Of a stretch of 64,000 nucleotides of DNA, positions 1-12,194 are shown in pieces; within the stretch, counting starts at the first letter, position 1; each line of letters opens with the position of its first letter. This stretch comes from Gavia stellata (lineage: Eukaryota > Chordata > Aves > Gaviiformes > Gaviidae). The notes beneath the pieces are model-generated. The model saw only the letters and a program-made list of their open reading frames with translations. It was not told the origin of the DNA and made no database searches. The stretch is taken from contig NC_082595.1 in the NCBI RefSeq assembly GCF_030936135.1, forward strand, positions 105,255,334 through 105,319,333, given 5' to 3'. Made by a program: the position numbers and the translations under genes.

Positions 1-1380
1 TTATTTTCACACTGAATTCTAAACCTCTTTTTTTCATTATGGGCATTTCTTCCCTAAATCAAGAACTGGAAGTACAGGTTAAAAATGGCATCCTCCGTGC
101 CATGCAAGGGCAGAAGCCTGCTGGAAAATAGCTCAGGCATCTGCAGCAAGTGGTGTTTTTTTCATATATGCCTCCACTGCACTGTACAGTCAAGAGAGAT
201 TGTTGACAAAGATATGAAACCTGCATATCCTTATTTTCTGGTACAACTCTCAGAAACTGCTGTAAGCCAGGGGAAAACTGAAATGGCCCAATGTGTCTTG
301 GATAAAGGCAGTTCCCCTGGTCTGTGTTGTATTTGTAGCCTTTTTTTTCATTCTTGTGGTCTCATCAACAACAAGGAGATAAGCAGAATATTAATGGCAG
401 AATGGTGCATATTTTACATCTCTTTTTCCCACTGTCCTTGGTGCTAGCACCAGTAACATCCCAGGCCTGGTTTTCATCAATAAGTCTATTATACAGCTGT
501 CTGGTATGTAACGGTCATTATTTAGAAAACTATAGCTTATATTATTGCTTTCCTTTTCTTTTTTATTTCACACAGAGTATACAGATTAAGCCAATGTATC
601 TCAGCCGGTCAGGGGCTAAAACAAGGGGGAAGACAGAGAGTAATTTATGGATTTCTCAGTGTGGAAACCATGCAAGGAGATCATAATTACAGACAACTAT
701 TGTGTAGCATAAGATCATAATATACTTAGACTGTGATGAGAAAAGCCATCAGAAGCATTATAGAGAAATGGCTAAAAAATAACTGTACGTTGCTGAGAAG
801 CTGGCATACATGAACAGGCAGGGATGAGATAATTCAGAGACCAGACTGGGGCTAGGATTTCCCTAGCTGCTTCTGTCCGTACAAGTTAATCAGTGGTGGG
901 TGGTAGAAATGTGAGACTGGCAAATTAGAACATTGAGCTTCATTGTTTATCTTACATTAAAATAATCCCAAATGCTATGTGATACATACATATCATATTC
1001 TGAGAATGAATTTTTCTCCAATGTACTCTCTATTGTCAGGTCTGGGACATGCTTGTAAAGGTGGGCAAAGCAAAATGCCAAAAGGTCTCAAGGAAGCATT
1101 TCTGTTTGCAGGTAACACAGCATACTGATTATTTTCTCAGCCTTCCTCTGTAGAGGCATCTAACATATTACTCTGGTAATAGGTAGTCCTGCAGTTACTT
1201 AGCATTCAAGTGATTTCAAGAGACACTCTGCCATGTTTCAGACAAAGGAAGACACATACTTATCAAAAAAAGTTAGCTATCTCAGTTTACTACAGTATGG
1301 GGTAATTATTATACCACAAATGCCTCTTTTACGCTAAAAATCTCAGGCGAAACCAGATACCAGAAATAAAAAGAACATAC
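1..1380 (-). other. WDCP last intron, partial; no exon found
   Basis: This stretch follows the donor site of the WDCP exon at 1381-1501 on the minus strand. It is AT-rich. In mammals one more WDCP exon encodes roughly the last 40 residues. I searched the minus strand here for the conserved tail of the family (a Trp-Ile pair followed by a Phe-(Ile/Val)-Pro-Leu-Thr block) and did not find it. The final exon is therefore probably left of the window. The short open frames here show no recognisable similarity. Confidence 0.55.
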
Positions 1381-1501
1381 CATGTTTCATTTCAATAACA
1401 GGCAGATCAAACAGCTGCTGGACTAAATTCAAATGGATCTTGCCATCACAGAGGAGAACATCTTTTGTTTCTTCAGTAACTGCTCCATTTGAAAAACTTT
1501 T
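1381..1501 (-). CDS. WDCP: WDCP penultimate coding exon (C-terminal part)
   Basis: This 121-bp internal exon has no start codon of its own and is recognised by content and splice sites. Reading down from 1501 it encodes KSFSNGAVTEETKDVLLCDG, then a segment ending LVQQLFDLPVIEMKH, 40 codons plus one base. This matches the family C-terminal block as I remember it (VLLCDGK...VQQ.F.L..IEM.H). The acceptor is the AAG just before base 1501, and the donor GT is at 1380-1379 (GTATGT). The upstream exon ends in phase 0 after a CAG codon, so AAA joins in frame to give Tyr-Gln-Lys, as in the mammalian protein. The exon ends in phase 1. The intron between the two exons is 8.8 kb. Family identity is by recognition only; no alignment was run. 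Confidence 0.85.
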
Positions 1502-4089
1502 CTTCAAATGCATGCATGTAAAAGAAAAAATCGTGTTAAAGGTTTAGACATTGTGCCTGAGTTCTTTCAACCATTCCTCTGCTCTTACTCCTTTCAGTTC
1601 TTTAGACATTCTGCTCTTTCTTTGTCTGTGCTACAATTTATAGATGACACCATCATGCAGTGCAATTCTAAGCACAATCTCATAGTCCCATGTGAAGAGG
1701 AATATGCCTCTTTTTTTTGCTTTGTGTGCTTATGCAGCTCAAAACTCCATCAGCCCTGTATATATAATGTATTAGGTCATGCATATATGTGTCCGTTGGG
1801 CCTTTCTACCTGAAGAGTCAATTCAGTGGAAGGGAATATATCATGCCTGGAATAAAGTTGTGCAAGATGCTACCAGAGCAAATGAGTACGCTGCTCAGTT
1901 TCAGTTGAACACGTGGGTGGTTTTGATAGTCATTGGTTAGCTATTCCACCCCAGTAAAATAACCTCAGTTCTGGCACAGAGAGAATTGCAGAGACTGGAC
2001 ATAGCAATAGTCTCTCTGAAAAGCTGTCATAACAAGGTAGCTTGGGAATCCTGTGACTTTCTTTGAGAGAGAGGGAATGTATGGACTCACAGCCCTGGAA
2101 TCTGCTCTAACATTCACTAAAAGAACACACTTTAATATAAAGGTGTCATATTCGTGCTTCATGAAGTTTAGCTGGCCTTGAGAATCGACACCTTTGTGTT
2201 CTGTCATTCTGATTACTGCAAAGTGCAAGGACCACAAAATAGTTGAGCTAATACGGTTATGGAGTGGATATATATTTTCATTTACATCTTCCTATCTGCT
2301 ATCATTTGAAAGTAATTTTAGCATTAAAAATTTTCCAGTGACTCAATGCCATTGTAAAATATATGTGACTTGGACATTTTCTTCTAAAGAAACTTGCTAT
2401 ACTTTGTCCTGTGAATTTCATTTTGTTCTTTCCTCTCCATACTTTCCACCTGTGTAGTTCCCATGTGTTACATTTTTTTTTTCCTTTGGCATCCCTTATG
2501 TTTACAATACCCCCAGATTTAACATATTTGTTATTTGAATGAACAGTCTGTGTATGTATCCCATTTCCTAGACCTTTCTGTTTTGTACATTCAGAAGGGA
2601 TCCAAGTTAACGTTTTAGAATGGGTTGAAAAGATGTCATCTATCCTAATTCCTGTTCTAGTCCTACCCTGTCCGTGTTTACTTCATAGCCTTGAATCTTG
2701 CTAATATGAAACTTACAGTTGAATGAATTCACAACTGCATCTTCTATTTCTGTGCATAGTAATCTGACCTTTGACTAAATAAATGTCTCTTTTAATCCTT
2801 GTCTGTCTTTTGACTCAGTCGCTCTCTCAGTGAACACGTGCTTTTTTTGCTTTCTACATCAATCACTTTCATTTTTTGGTAGATAGTATGTATGATGTCA
2901 TACAACCACATTGGATTCTATAAATCAGAATGTCTACCGACAGTTGCAAAAGTATTTTTCCCCACTCTATCATAAATTGGCCATGCAGATAGTCTATGGC
3001 TGATTGTTGTTTATTTATGTATTATGATTGATTGAAGATGTAAGAACTGTGAAAATATCTTTCCGTTAGAAACGTAAACTTTCCAATTTTAAAGGTCTTC
3101 TCATCTCTTTCCCCATTCAAAACAGCCAGAAGTTTGTTGCTGTGTAATTAATAGGGAAATACCTAAGGAATGCATCAAAGAAGTATCATTTTCTTAGTCA
3201 TAAACCTATAGTAACTTTTTATTACTGCTGTAACTGTATAACAGAACTTCTTTGTCATTTTTAGGTCTCTTCAAATTATATAGTACTATATTCTATTGAA
3301 CCTAAATACACTTAAAACTCAATGGGCTGAATGTTCAGCAATGAGCATGTGCTTTGCATTTACATTGCAAAGATACTATTTGCCTGTACAGGTATTTGTG
3401 TGAAGATTTTCATTGCTGCATATTGTGGATTAGTACATCTAACAACTACTTCATTTTCCTGAATTCAGGTTGAAATAGCAGAGTTTATTCAAACTTGTAC
3501 TTCAGTTAATGAATTACAGAAAAATGTAGACTGTAAATGAGACATGCACATTGCCTTGACATGAGTGGTTCATTTTTTCACATAGATACACTTCAACTCA
3601 AGAATAACCAGAAAACAATCTAGCTCTGCCTCTGTTGACTTAAAATCAGTTGAATGGAAATGTATACTAAGGATGACTTCATTCTAGTATGTTTTCTACT
3701 TAGCCTTAAAAGTTGTTATTGGAACAGCCACTGGAAGTGGAAGACATTTTTGTATGTACAAAACTACATGGCATCTATCTTTTATACTAACCAGTTTTTC
3801 GAGTACAGAGCTCAAAGCTTAAGTTTCAGAGTTGTTTGTCTTTCATCACTTGTGAGCATTCATATTAGCCATTCTCTCTGTCTTTGTCATATACTTCTGT
3901 TTATAATGATAAACTTAATCATCTTTACATTTATTTTTGTCTGCTAGCAAATTCTGTCAGGTCAATAATCTTCCTCTGTTTTAATCTTCTAATTATTTAG
4001 CCTTATTTGTTTAATGTTTAGTTTAAGTGATGATAGCATGCCTTGTCTTTGAGGAATATGTTCACACACGTCATATCATATATTAACTG

Positions 4090-4240
4090 ATTTAAACCCA
4101 TGCCTTCTTGAGAGGTAGGTAACTGTTAGTATTCCATTTTTATAGATGATGAAATCATTACACATGGTGATTAGGAGATTCACTCAAGGTCATGCAAGTA
4201 ATTTGTGACGGAGTTAGAAATGCAATTAAAATCTCACCTC
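4090..4240 (+). repeat. MIR-like ancient SINE relic
   Basis: The stretch reads as a degraded MIR core: CCATTTTTATAGATGATGAA, then a segment equivalent to 'tcactcaaggtcatgcaagtaa', then 'gtgacggagttagaaatgcaattaaaatctcacctcag'. The usual MIR order (gatgaggaaactgag, then cttgcccaaggtcac, then ggcagagccgggattcgaaccc) is kept with many changes. The divergence suggests a very old amniote insertion. Boundaries are approximate. Confidence 0.6.
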
Positions 4241-7200
4241 AGTACTTCACATTTTCATGCCTTAACCCAAAGACCATTTTCTAGTCAAATCTAAATTTAA
4301 TTCACCTCTTCCCAAAATATGTATCTGTGTTTTTGCTGTGTTGCTGTTTATCTCCAGTTGAAGCCAGAGGACTTGCCATTCTCAGATTAAAATCCCTTAA
4401 TGATAGTTGTTTTATCCTAAACCAAAGTTTATTGGTAGATGAAGAACATATTAATCACAGAAGAAACAAATATATTTCCACATAGATGAGTGGATATTTT
4501 CAGATTAAGTTTCTTTAGCCAACTTCCTGTAGTATGTCAAGTCCAACTCTTCCTCAACAAAAATCCAACAGAAAGAAACGATCAATTCAAGAATTGCTTT
4601 CCTTCATCTGTGTCAGCCTGCCCCTTGATGAGATTTTATAGCCTATACAGGGTCTTCTGGGCAGCAGCCAGCGCATCGCAGCGTTGCCAAACTGTCTTTC
4701 AAAACTCATGTTTTGGAATGCAAATATATACGAGAAGAAAATAATTTACTAAGGCAAAAAAGGGTTCCTGGATTAGATGTATACACTGTATGTCTGCACA
4801 ATAAATAAACACTTCTTTTATCACTTTTTTGAACCCCACTAAGCAGTCAGCTAGTTCTGCCTCTTGACCTTTTTCACTGTTTATCTTGTATTTCCTAATG
4901 CACTGCCTACATTTGCCTGGATGCTACGATCATCTTCATGAACTTAAATTCAACAACTGATGAAACAGTGAGGTAAATAAGAATATGCTACCCATCAGAA
5001 TTGTTTTTACTAATGCTGGGGTAGTGATTGATTGCAGTTTGAATGTGTCTTTCTTGCACACGGATGTCTAGAAATGTAAAATGTTTTCCAGATGAGGCCC
5101 CACGGCTGTGCTGCCCAGTATTGCATTACTTACTGGATGTGCCTCACTGATGTACCTACAGACTGCCTTTGTTCTTTTCATAAATGTATCACATTTTTTG
5201 ATTCATAGTCATCTTGTAGTCACTTAACACGTGCAAGCTTTTGTCATCCTTGGTTGTTTCCAGCTAATTAATATCCAGTTTATAGCAGAAATTCCTTCTA
5301 TTAATCCTGGAATGTATCACTATGCACTTCATGTTAGTTCATTTCAATCATTTTTTTTTTATTCTAGATGCTCAGATCATCAAATTACAGGTGCGATATC
5401 CTGATCCTCTATTGAAAATACTACTGACGTTATGCCATACGCAGATTTTATTAGCATATCTCATCAGACCAGTAATGAAACTTTTAGATTAGTCTGAAGA
5501 TCAATCATGAGAAAATCCACTAGTAAATTTCTTCCATTTTCTTTTATGTAACTGTTTACTATCTTCCTTCCAGCTAATTCCCCAACCATCTTACATTTCT
5601 TCTATTAATCCCTATTCTCTGCTGTTGAACAAATAATTTCCCCTGTGGCATGATTTCAGGTACTGTACTGAATTACAGGTATTTTAAATATTCTTCATAT
5701 CCTTTGTGTTAATAATCTGTTCTTTTATAAAGGAAAGGTGTCAGGTTAGTCAGTCACATCTCTGCATTGTAAGATGAATAGTGCTGTAGTTGCCTAGAAC
5801 TATGTTTTCATTTTCTTAGACCCTTGATTTCAGCTGTTTGTGTTGTACTTCAGTGGTAATTTCAGTTTTGATACCTTAGTACCCATTAGTCAGCTTTCTT
5901 TTGCCTTGCCCCCACGTTAATTGTGTGGGATGAGAAAACAACTAGTAAATTAAATAGATGTGGGGGTTCTGGCCCAGAAGGCAATGGAAAGAGAGTTAGA
6001 TGGCTAAGGAAGAGCACTGAAGAGGAATGAGAACTATGATTTTTGACATTCGAAGTACTGTGTCTCATTAAGCCTTGTGCGACATTGCCACAGGTAGTAT
6101 TTATTAGGTTTGGCAGCCTGCACTGCTCCCCTTTCCTGTCATGATTTCTACTGTTGCTGTGATTCCTGTTCGATTTTTGGTAGATCCTGATTTTATTTTG
6201 GTGGAGATCTTAATACCTTTGCTTGCCCTTACGTGGGACATTCCAACTGCAACCCTAATTAACCTGTCAGAGAAGCATAAGCCTGTAAGATGTTTACGTC
6301 TGAAGAGATCTGAGTTGCTCAGGGGTGCTTAAATCCCAGTGCAGTTTGCATTTATAGTGCACATCAGCATTTCAGATTATGAGATACTAGGATTTCTCTA
6401 CTCTTGGCTCCCTGTTAATAGTTCTGCAACTACTGTTTCAGGTATATTGTCATCTAAGATATACCCTCTGTCCTCATGCTTGTGCTTCCATGATCTTCAT
6501 GTTTTGACTGGGGTTTTTTTTAACTCAGATCTTTACTTCCTTTGCACAGTACAAAAACTTGGGTTCAGTTTTGACATTACATATTCCTTTTCCTTTGCGT
6601 CTATGTATCCAACAAACAAATCATCTGGTCTAATAAAAGGTATTGTGTCTCCTCTACAAACCCTGCTTGTCTGCTATTGATCAGTTTCAGAACGTTGTTA
6701 GAATTTGTTCTTAACAAATTCCTCAACCTCTGCTCAAAATGTTATCCATGCATTAATCACATCTTCTCTTGACTACTGCAGGTCTTTCTTTTACAGTCAT
6801 CCTAAATCTCTTCCTTCTAAACTTCAGGATGGCTGACTAGTTTCTTACTCCAGGGAGCAGTCATATCACCTTCCTCTTCCATCATTTTCATGACTTTCTT
6901 TCTATTGCTCAACCCGAGTCAAAATTGCCCTTTGGATTTCAGAAAGGTTCATGATCTTATTACAGCTGATCATTGCAGCCTGGTCTTTGCTCATTTTACT
7001 GTGCCACCCTTACACCCCCCTTCTTTATCTCTACTTCATGTATTTCTATCAGAAGAACTTTATTTGCCATATGTTTGGATCCTTTCTATTCATCTCTCAG
7101 CTCTGTATAAAAAAATGGTTTATTTTATAGCTGACCTTGGCAATAAAGTTTCCCATAGTAAATTGTATGAAGATGCTATAAAAGTACAAATTGACTTGTA

Positions 7201-9224
7201 TACAATTATTGGTAAGTGCTAAGAAAAGGAAATCATCGTGACTAATTGCTGAAAAGATATTTATTTCCTGTTTAATTATGCAATATATGCTCTCAGTGAT
7301 ATACATTTTTGACATAATACTGCTTGTGAGCAAAATGTAGGAGTTTTAAGAAATTCATCAGATTAAGATGAATCTTATTCCTCCTAGAGAGGTTTGCCTC
7401 AATGCCATTAATTTCAAATCCAGATTGGCTTTATTTCCACTGTAATTAGCTTTTGAATGAGGCTAGTTTAAATATTCTGCAGCTGTTTCTTTTCTGGGGG
7501 AAAAGGGTGATAAAAGTATCATTTTGCAAAATGAAACAGAAACAAATCTGTGACAGCTCCTCATATCTTCTTTTTTTTTTTTTCTTTTTAAAATAATAGC
7601 CTCTTACTGCGTCTGTCTGTCTGCCCTCCCACACTATCCTGATTCACAAGTCTGTATGTGATGAAAGAGCAATAATATTTGCTTTTCAGGGTTGAATGAT
7701 CAAGTCACCTCTGGTGGCTGAATGCTATTACACGAGTGATAGTGCAGTGACATTTCCAAAGTGTGAGTGATCATGTTTTTCTTTTATGGCTATGCGCTAC
7801 AAAGAATATAAATTCTGGTAGTACTGCATGGACATGACTTCAGAGGAGTTATAGGTAGGCTAGCACTAGCAGAATAAACAAAGGTTTTAAAGACTATTTA
7901 GTGAGCAGACATTATGAATTATTAAGTAATACATTCTCTTTTATATTATGGTTTTCTAAGCAGAACTGGAAACCCACATAAATACGTCAATGCTTCTGTA
8001 CAACAGTGTTCGTAATTGTCTGTTAATTATTACTACATTTTTAACTATTATGTTTTAAACTTTCCTTTTATGTTATTAATGCATAAATACGGTTATGCAG
8101 TGCTGATCATTGTATTTTATAGTATAATAGATTTCTCAATCAAGATTGAGCCTCTGCCGTGCTGGGGATTATACAAACACTTAAGAAGACATGCACTTGG
8201 CACAAAAAGCTGAAAGATAATGGCCATATTATTGACTGGACTGCAGTGTTCCTAAAGCTTAGAATGTTTTCCACAGGCTGATATTTATATCATAAGGCAA
8301 TAAAGCTATTTCCTGACTTTTTGCACTGTGAACACAGAGCCTGGCTGGAACCCACAGCCCAGCTGGTCTCTGAGCTCACAGAGCGCTAATCAACTCCTGA
8401 AGGAGGAACAAGGTTCAGATGTCTGAATCCAAAGTAATCAAAACAACTATTTTCTGAGAAAATTATTAGCTGCCTATGAAGCAAATATTTCCCTGTCTGT
8501 CTGGAGGCCTTTTTGCCATCAGTCTATTTTTCATTATTTTTTGGCATCATGCTGTGATCCTGTTAGATTTCAGAAGAGGGGCTGAACTATGCAAGGCATT
8601 AGTTGAGACTTACACAGAAAAGCTATGTGTGTCGGAAAGACATTAAGTGGCACTTTTTCTGAGTCATTATAATGCGGTACTAGTGGTGCTTTCTGCTGGC
8701 TCATCGTGAAACTAACCTGGTCAGGTAAATAAGACTCTTCCTTTTTAAATGTAGTTAGTCTAGCAGTACTTTAGAAGCACTAATTTTTTTTTTTTTGCTT
8801 CCAAAGAAAAAAACAGGATAAATAATTCGTACTCCTTGTACAAGCAAACGTGCACAGTGACTTCAGATCTTAGATTAATGTCACGTGTCACAAACAAAAC
8901 TTCTTTTTGGAAAGGTTAATCCAATTGAATCCAAGAGATAGGGCTGCTTGCTAAATAAATAAGTTGATTTATGTTAAGAAATTAGAATTAATTTGAACAT
9001 GCTGGAGAACAGAAGGGCTTGCTTCTTGGCAAATAAAATCCTAAATTATTTAAAATAGACATGTGGCTTTTTTCACCAGAATTTGTATAATGTATTCAAG
9101 TTAAATTATTGACTAATTCAGATCAAAAGCTTTGCTTTTATCCAGAGTACCTAACATACTAGAATCTGCTTAAATACCAAGTAAACAATTGCTAAAAAGT
9201 AATGCATATGATTGAATTGAGTCA

Positions 9225-9255
9225 CCATTCCCTTAATGAGTGTTTAAGGGAATGG
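9225..9255. repeat. Perfect 12-bp inverted repeat (hairpin)
   Basis: CCATTCCCTTAA at 9225-9236 and its exact complement TTAAGGGAATGG at 9244-9255 flank a 7-base spacer (TGAGTGT). It lies inside the WDCP intron. No poly-A tail or recognisable element surrounds it, so it may be a relic of a small inverted-repeat element or chance. Confidence 0.8.
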
Positions 9256-10274
9256 AGTACTTACATGTCTGTATGGATTCCTTTAAAGTAAAAGGAAGTC
9301 AAATTTGTTTGATAAGTACATACTTCAGCATCATCACAATGTAATGTATTACTTTGACATAATGCTGCTTATGTTGCAGTAGATAAGAATGCATTTATAA
9401 TTGGCATCTACATCCTGAAAGGGACCCCAGTTTTAGCAGCAATATCACTAGCATCAGCATGACCAAAAATATTATCAGTATAATGTTAGTATTACTGCAA
9501 ATAATACTAAGAATAATAGCCAGACATAATTACCCACCCTACATTCCTTAGTTGAAATTCTTATTGAAGCCAGTAGGAATTTTGCTAAATCATGGGTGGG
9601 ATAGGAACATGATGATTTGACATTCATCTATTTATTTAATGAAATTATAATTACATATTGACAGATTTCTTTTTTCAGAAAATTTGAAGTGGTAATATGT
9701 TTTACAAATTGAGTATGTCCAGCTCTGTGAAGATTAGTGGTGAGAAATTAAAGTAGAAATAAGACAACTTCATGTCATGCCCATCTGAATTTTCCATAAA
9801 TTGAAGATTCAATACTTTGTTTCAGCCTTCATGAAAGTCTAGCTATCTTCAAACTTTGGATTTGAGCTTGGGTTTGAATTTATTATGTTCTGTACCACCC
9901 TACTGATAGATTCATCTCTACACTAAACTAAACCTTTTGTATATTAACAACTGTTTGGCTCTGTTCTCTCTCTTTGGCAGATGGACACAAAATCAGCTAG
10001 TATCCAAGACAGTTGTACATAATCAAAGATGACTCAATAGACACAACTCTCCCATGTGAAGTATCCTCTAAGTTACCCACATCACCCTGAGTTATTGTTT
10101 CAATGACAAATTATAATACCATTTTAGATTAAGCTTGATGCCAAACTCAAGTTACGTTTCTCATGGGTTGATAAGAATTAAACTGCATCCTCTTGATTTA
10201 AAGCTAAATAAATACAAGATTGTTTAAAATGTCAGTGTCCTATCACAATATTTTTAAGCTAAGAAAAAAGTTAC

Positions 10275-12194
10275 CTGGTAAGTGATATGAACGACGGGTG
10301 GTTCCTGTGAACATGGATAGGCTAAAGATATCCTCCTCCCATTTTTAGCAAAGTCCATTATTTCAGAAAGACTCAGTTGTAACTCATTGAAGCTGCCACA
10401 AAGTCTTTCTAAATTTCTAGATATGTGACTCATTCCTCTTTCACTTGGCAAATTGTTGTTTTTAGGAGAATTTGATGTTTCTTGGATCACATTGAACTGC
10501 ACTTTAGGGGAAGTCGGTGTGCTGGAAAGCCTGGTAGGTGTTCCAAAACCAAGGAGAGACACTGAACGATTGGTAGGTTCAGTATCCAACGTTTCCAAGG
10601 CCACTGAGAGGTCACCTGGGAGCCTTTTTTCATCCAGGTCACTCACACTTGATGAAGAGCTCTGCTCATAACTAGGGCTCTTTACTTCTTCGATGAGTCT
10701 TCTCCTGCCACTAGGAGATTGAATAACTGCGCTTCTTGGTATTAATAGCTCCCTGCTTTGAGGTTGGTCTTCTGTAGCAAGATTTTCAAAGAACTTTCTT
10801 TTTCCAGGTATATTAACAGAGGATTCAAAGTTATAAAACATATTCTGCTTAGTCTCAGGCAGTGCTGAAGAATCTTCTTCCAGCATCAATTCTTTGATCA
10901 TCAGACGCATTATATACCTGTCTGAACTTGAAGATGGAATGAGACTAGTCTCAGGGAACTTTTGCTTGCCAATCAGAATCAATAGCAGTTTATCTGTCAA
11001 AAAGCACAGGCCCTTTGGTCTTTCATTTTTTTCCAGCTGGATTTGTTGAATATGAGGCATGCAGGAAGAGGTTACTGAGTACACTAAAACAATGTTGGAA
11101 GTATTAGAGGCTACTGCCACAATCTGAGCTCTAAGGTCAAAAGCCATTATATCAGGAACCAGAATACCTGGGATGGTGACTTTTCTGGTGGTGGTTACCT
11201 TCCTCTCAAAAGTCACCAAGATCAGGTGAGAAGAATCTTGACCATTTGATGCTGCAGAGTCTTTGCGTCTCAGAGTAATAAGAGGACTGGGATCAGACCG
11301 ACGGTGGTTTGCAAGGATATGGGTTAAATCCACAGGACCTGATGAAGAAGAAGCAACTGAATCAACACCTGATTTATCTGAATCTGTGGACTTTCTTCGC
11401 AGGTCCATGGAGTATTCCTCATCACCAAGCACCAGAGCAGACTGTGAGATTAAAGAACAAGTTTCTGTACCAGATGGCATATCAAATGCAATGCCTGCAT
11501 TCAAACCACAGATACTATCTAAAGGAAGCTCAGTAGCTACAGCGATTTGAAAATCCAGTGTGGCTTCTATAGCACAGATATAACCTCTCACATCAAAGAC
11601 TGGGCAAAAGGAGCAGGTATTTAGAGTTTTCTGAGCATCATCCCATATGTAGGAATGCAGGGCACTGCCTATCGCAACTACTAAACGATTACCATCTTTA
11701 GTCCAGCAAGCACAGTGGATAAGCCCACTGCTTTTGATATCTGCCTTAACTCTAGTATTGTCAGTACGAACAGCATGCAAGACTGAAGCATCTCTTTTTG
11801 TAAGCACAGCCAAGACTTCCTTCTTTGGATGCCAGACACAGCCCTGGGAAAGCAGTGGAAATGGCTCACCAACTTCACAAGTCTGAGAAATCAAGGGTTT
11901 GTTCTTCTCTGCAGTGCTGTAGCACAGCTGCCAAACACTAACGTGCTTTTTATGCTGCACAGCGAGCAGAGCTGGGTTGTCTGTAGAGCAACATGGGCCC
12001 CAGTAAAGCCCATGAACATGTTCAAATTGACCAACAACACTTGAGTCTCCAAACTTTAGCTCTCCATTATGATAGTATAAAGCAGTCAGTATCACTTGCT
12101 TCCCATCTGTCCAGGCAATTCCATGCACGGGGTGGATGGCCTGATATAAAGCGTTGAGGCCAGTTCTCAGCAGTTTTGCCTTTCCCAGCTCCAT
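10275..12194 (-). CDS. WDCP: WDCP main coding exon, residues 1-640
   Basis: This encodes the bulk of WD repeat and coiled-coil containing protein. The start is the ATG at 12194 ([19 protein letters not shown]), which matches the family N-terminus. Two WD-like units are visible, near residues 55-98 (HVHGLYWGP ... VSVWQLC) and 152-194 (HCACWTKDG ... [10 protein letters not shown]). A Ser-rich low-complexity stretch around residues 265-290 precedes [13 protein letters not shown] conserved block [12 protein letters not shown] follows, and a predicted coiled coil lies near 590-618 ([20 protein letters not shown]). Translation past 10275 adds only six intron codons before a stop: the exon ends ...HITYQ, followed by donor GTAACT. 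The human protein is about 721 residues; 640 here plus 40 from the next exon leaves about 40 for the missing last exon. From the literature the protein is an oligomer that binds the SH3 domain of the kinase HCK, and it is an ALK fusion partner in human cancer; its cellular role is poorly defined. The frame is intact. Confidence 0.96.

Larger units (their letters stand above)
1502..10274 (-). other. WDCP: WDCP intron between the two coding exons
   Basis: This is 8.8 kb of AT-rich sequence between the WDCP donor (GTAAC, reading down from 10274) and the acceptor before 1501. I see no exon, RNA gene or full-length transposable element in it. It holds a MIR-like relic near 4090-4240, T-rich runs (for example near 7570) and a perfect 12-bp inverted repeat at 9225-9255. 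The short open frames on both strands have no recognisable family and look like chance. Confidence 0.7.

Noticed and set aside
10453..12044. Plus-strand open frames opposite WDCP.
   Set aside because: They are antisense shadows of the WDCP exon with no independent signals.
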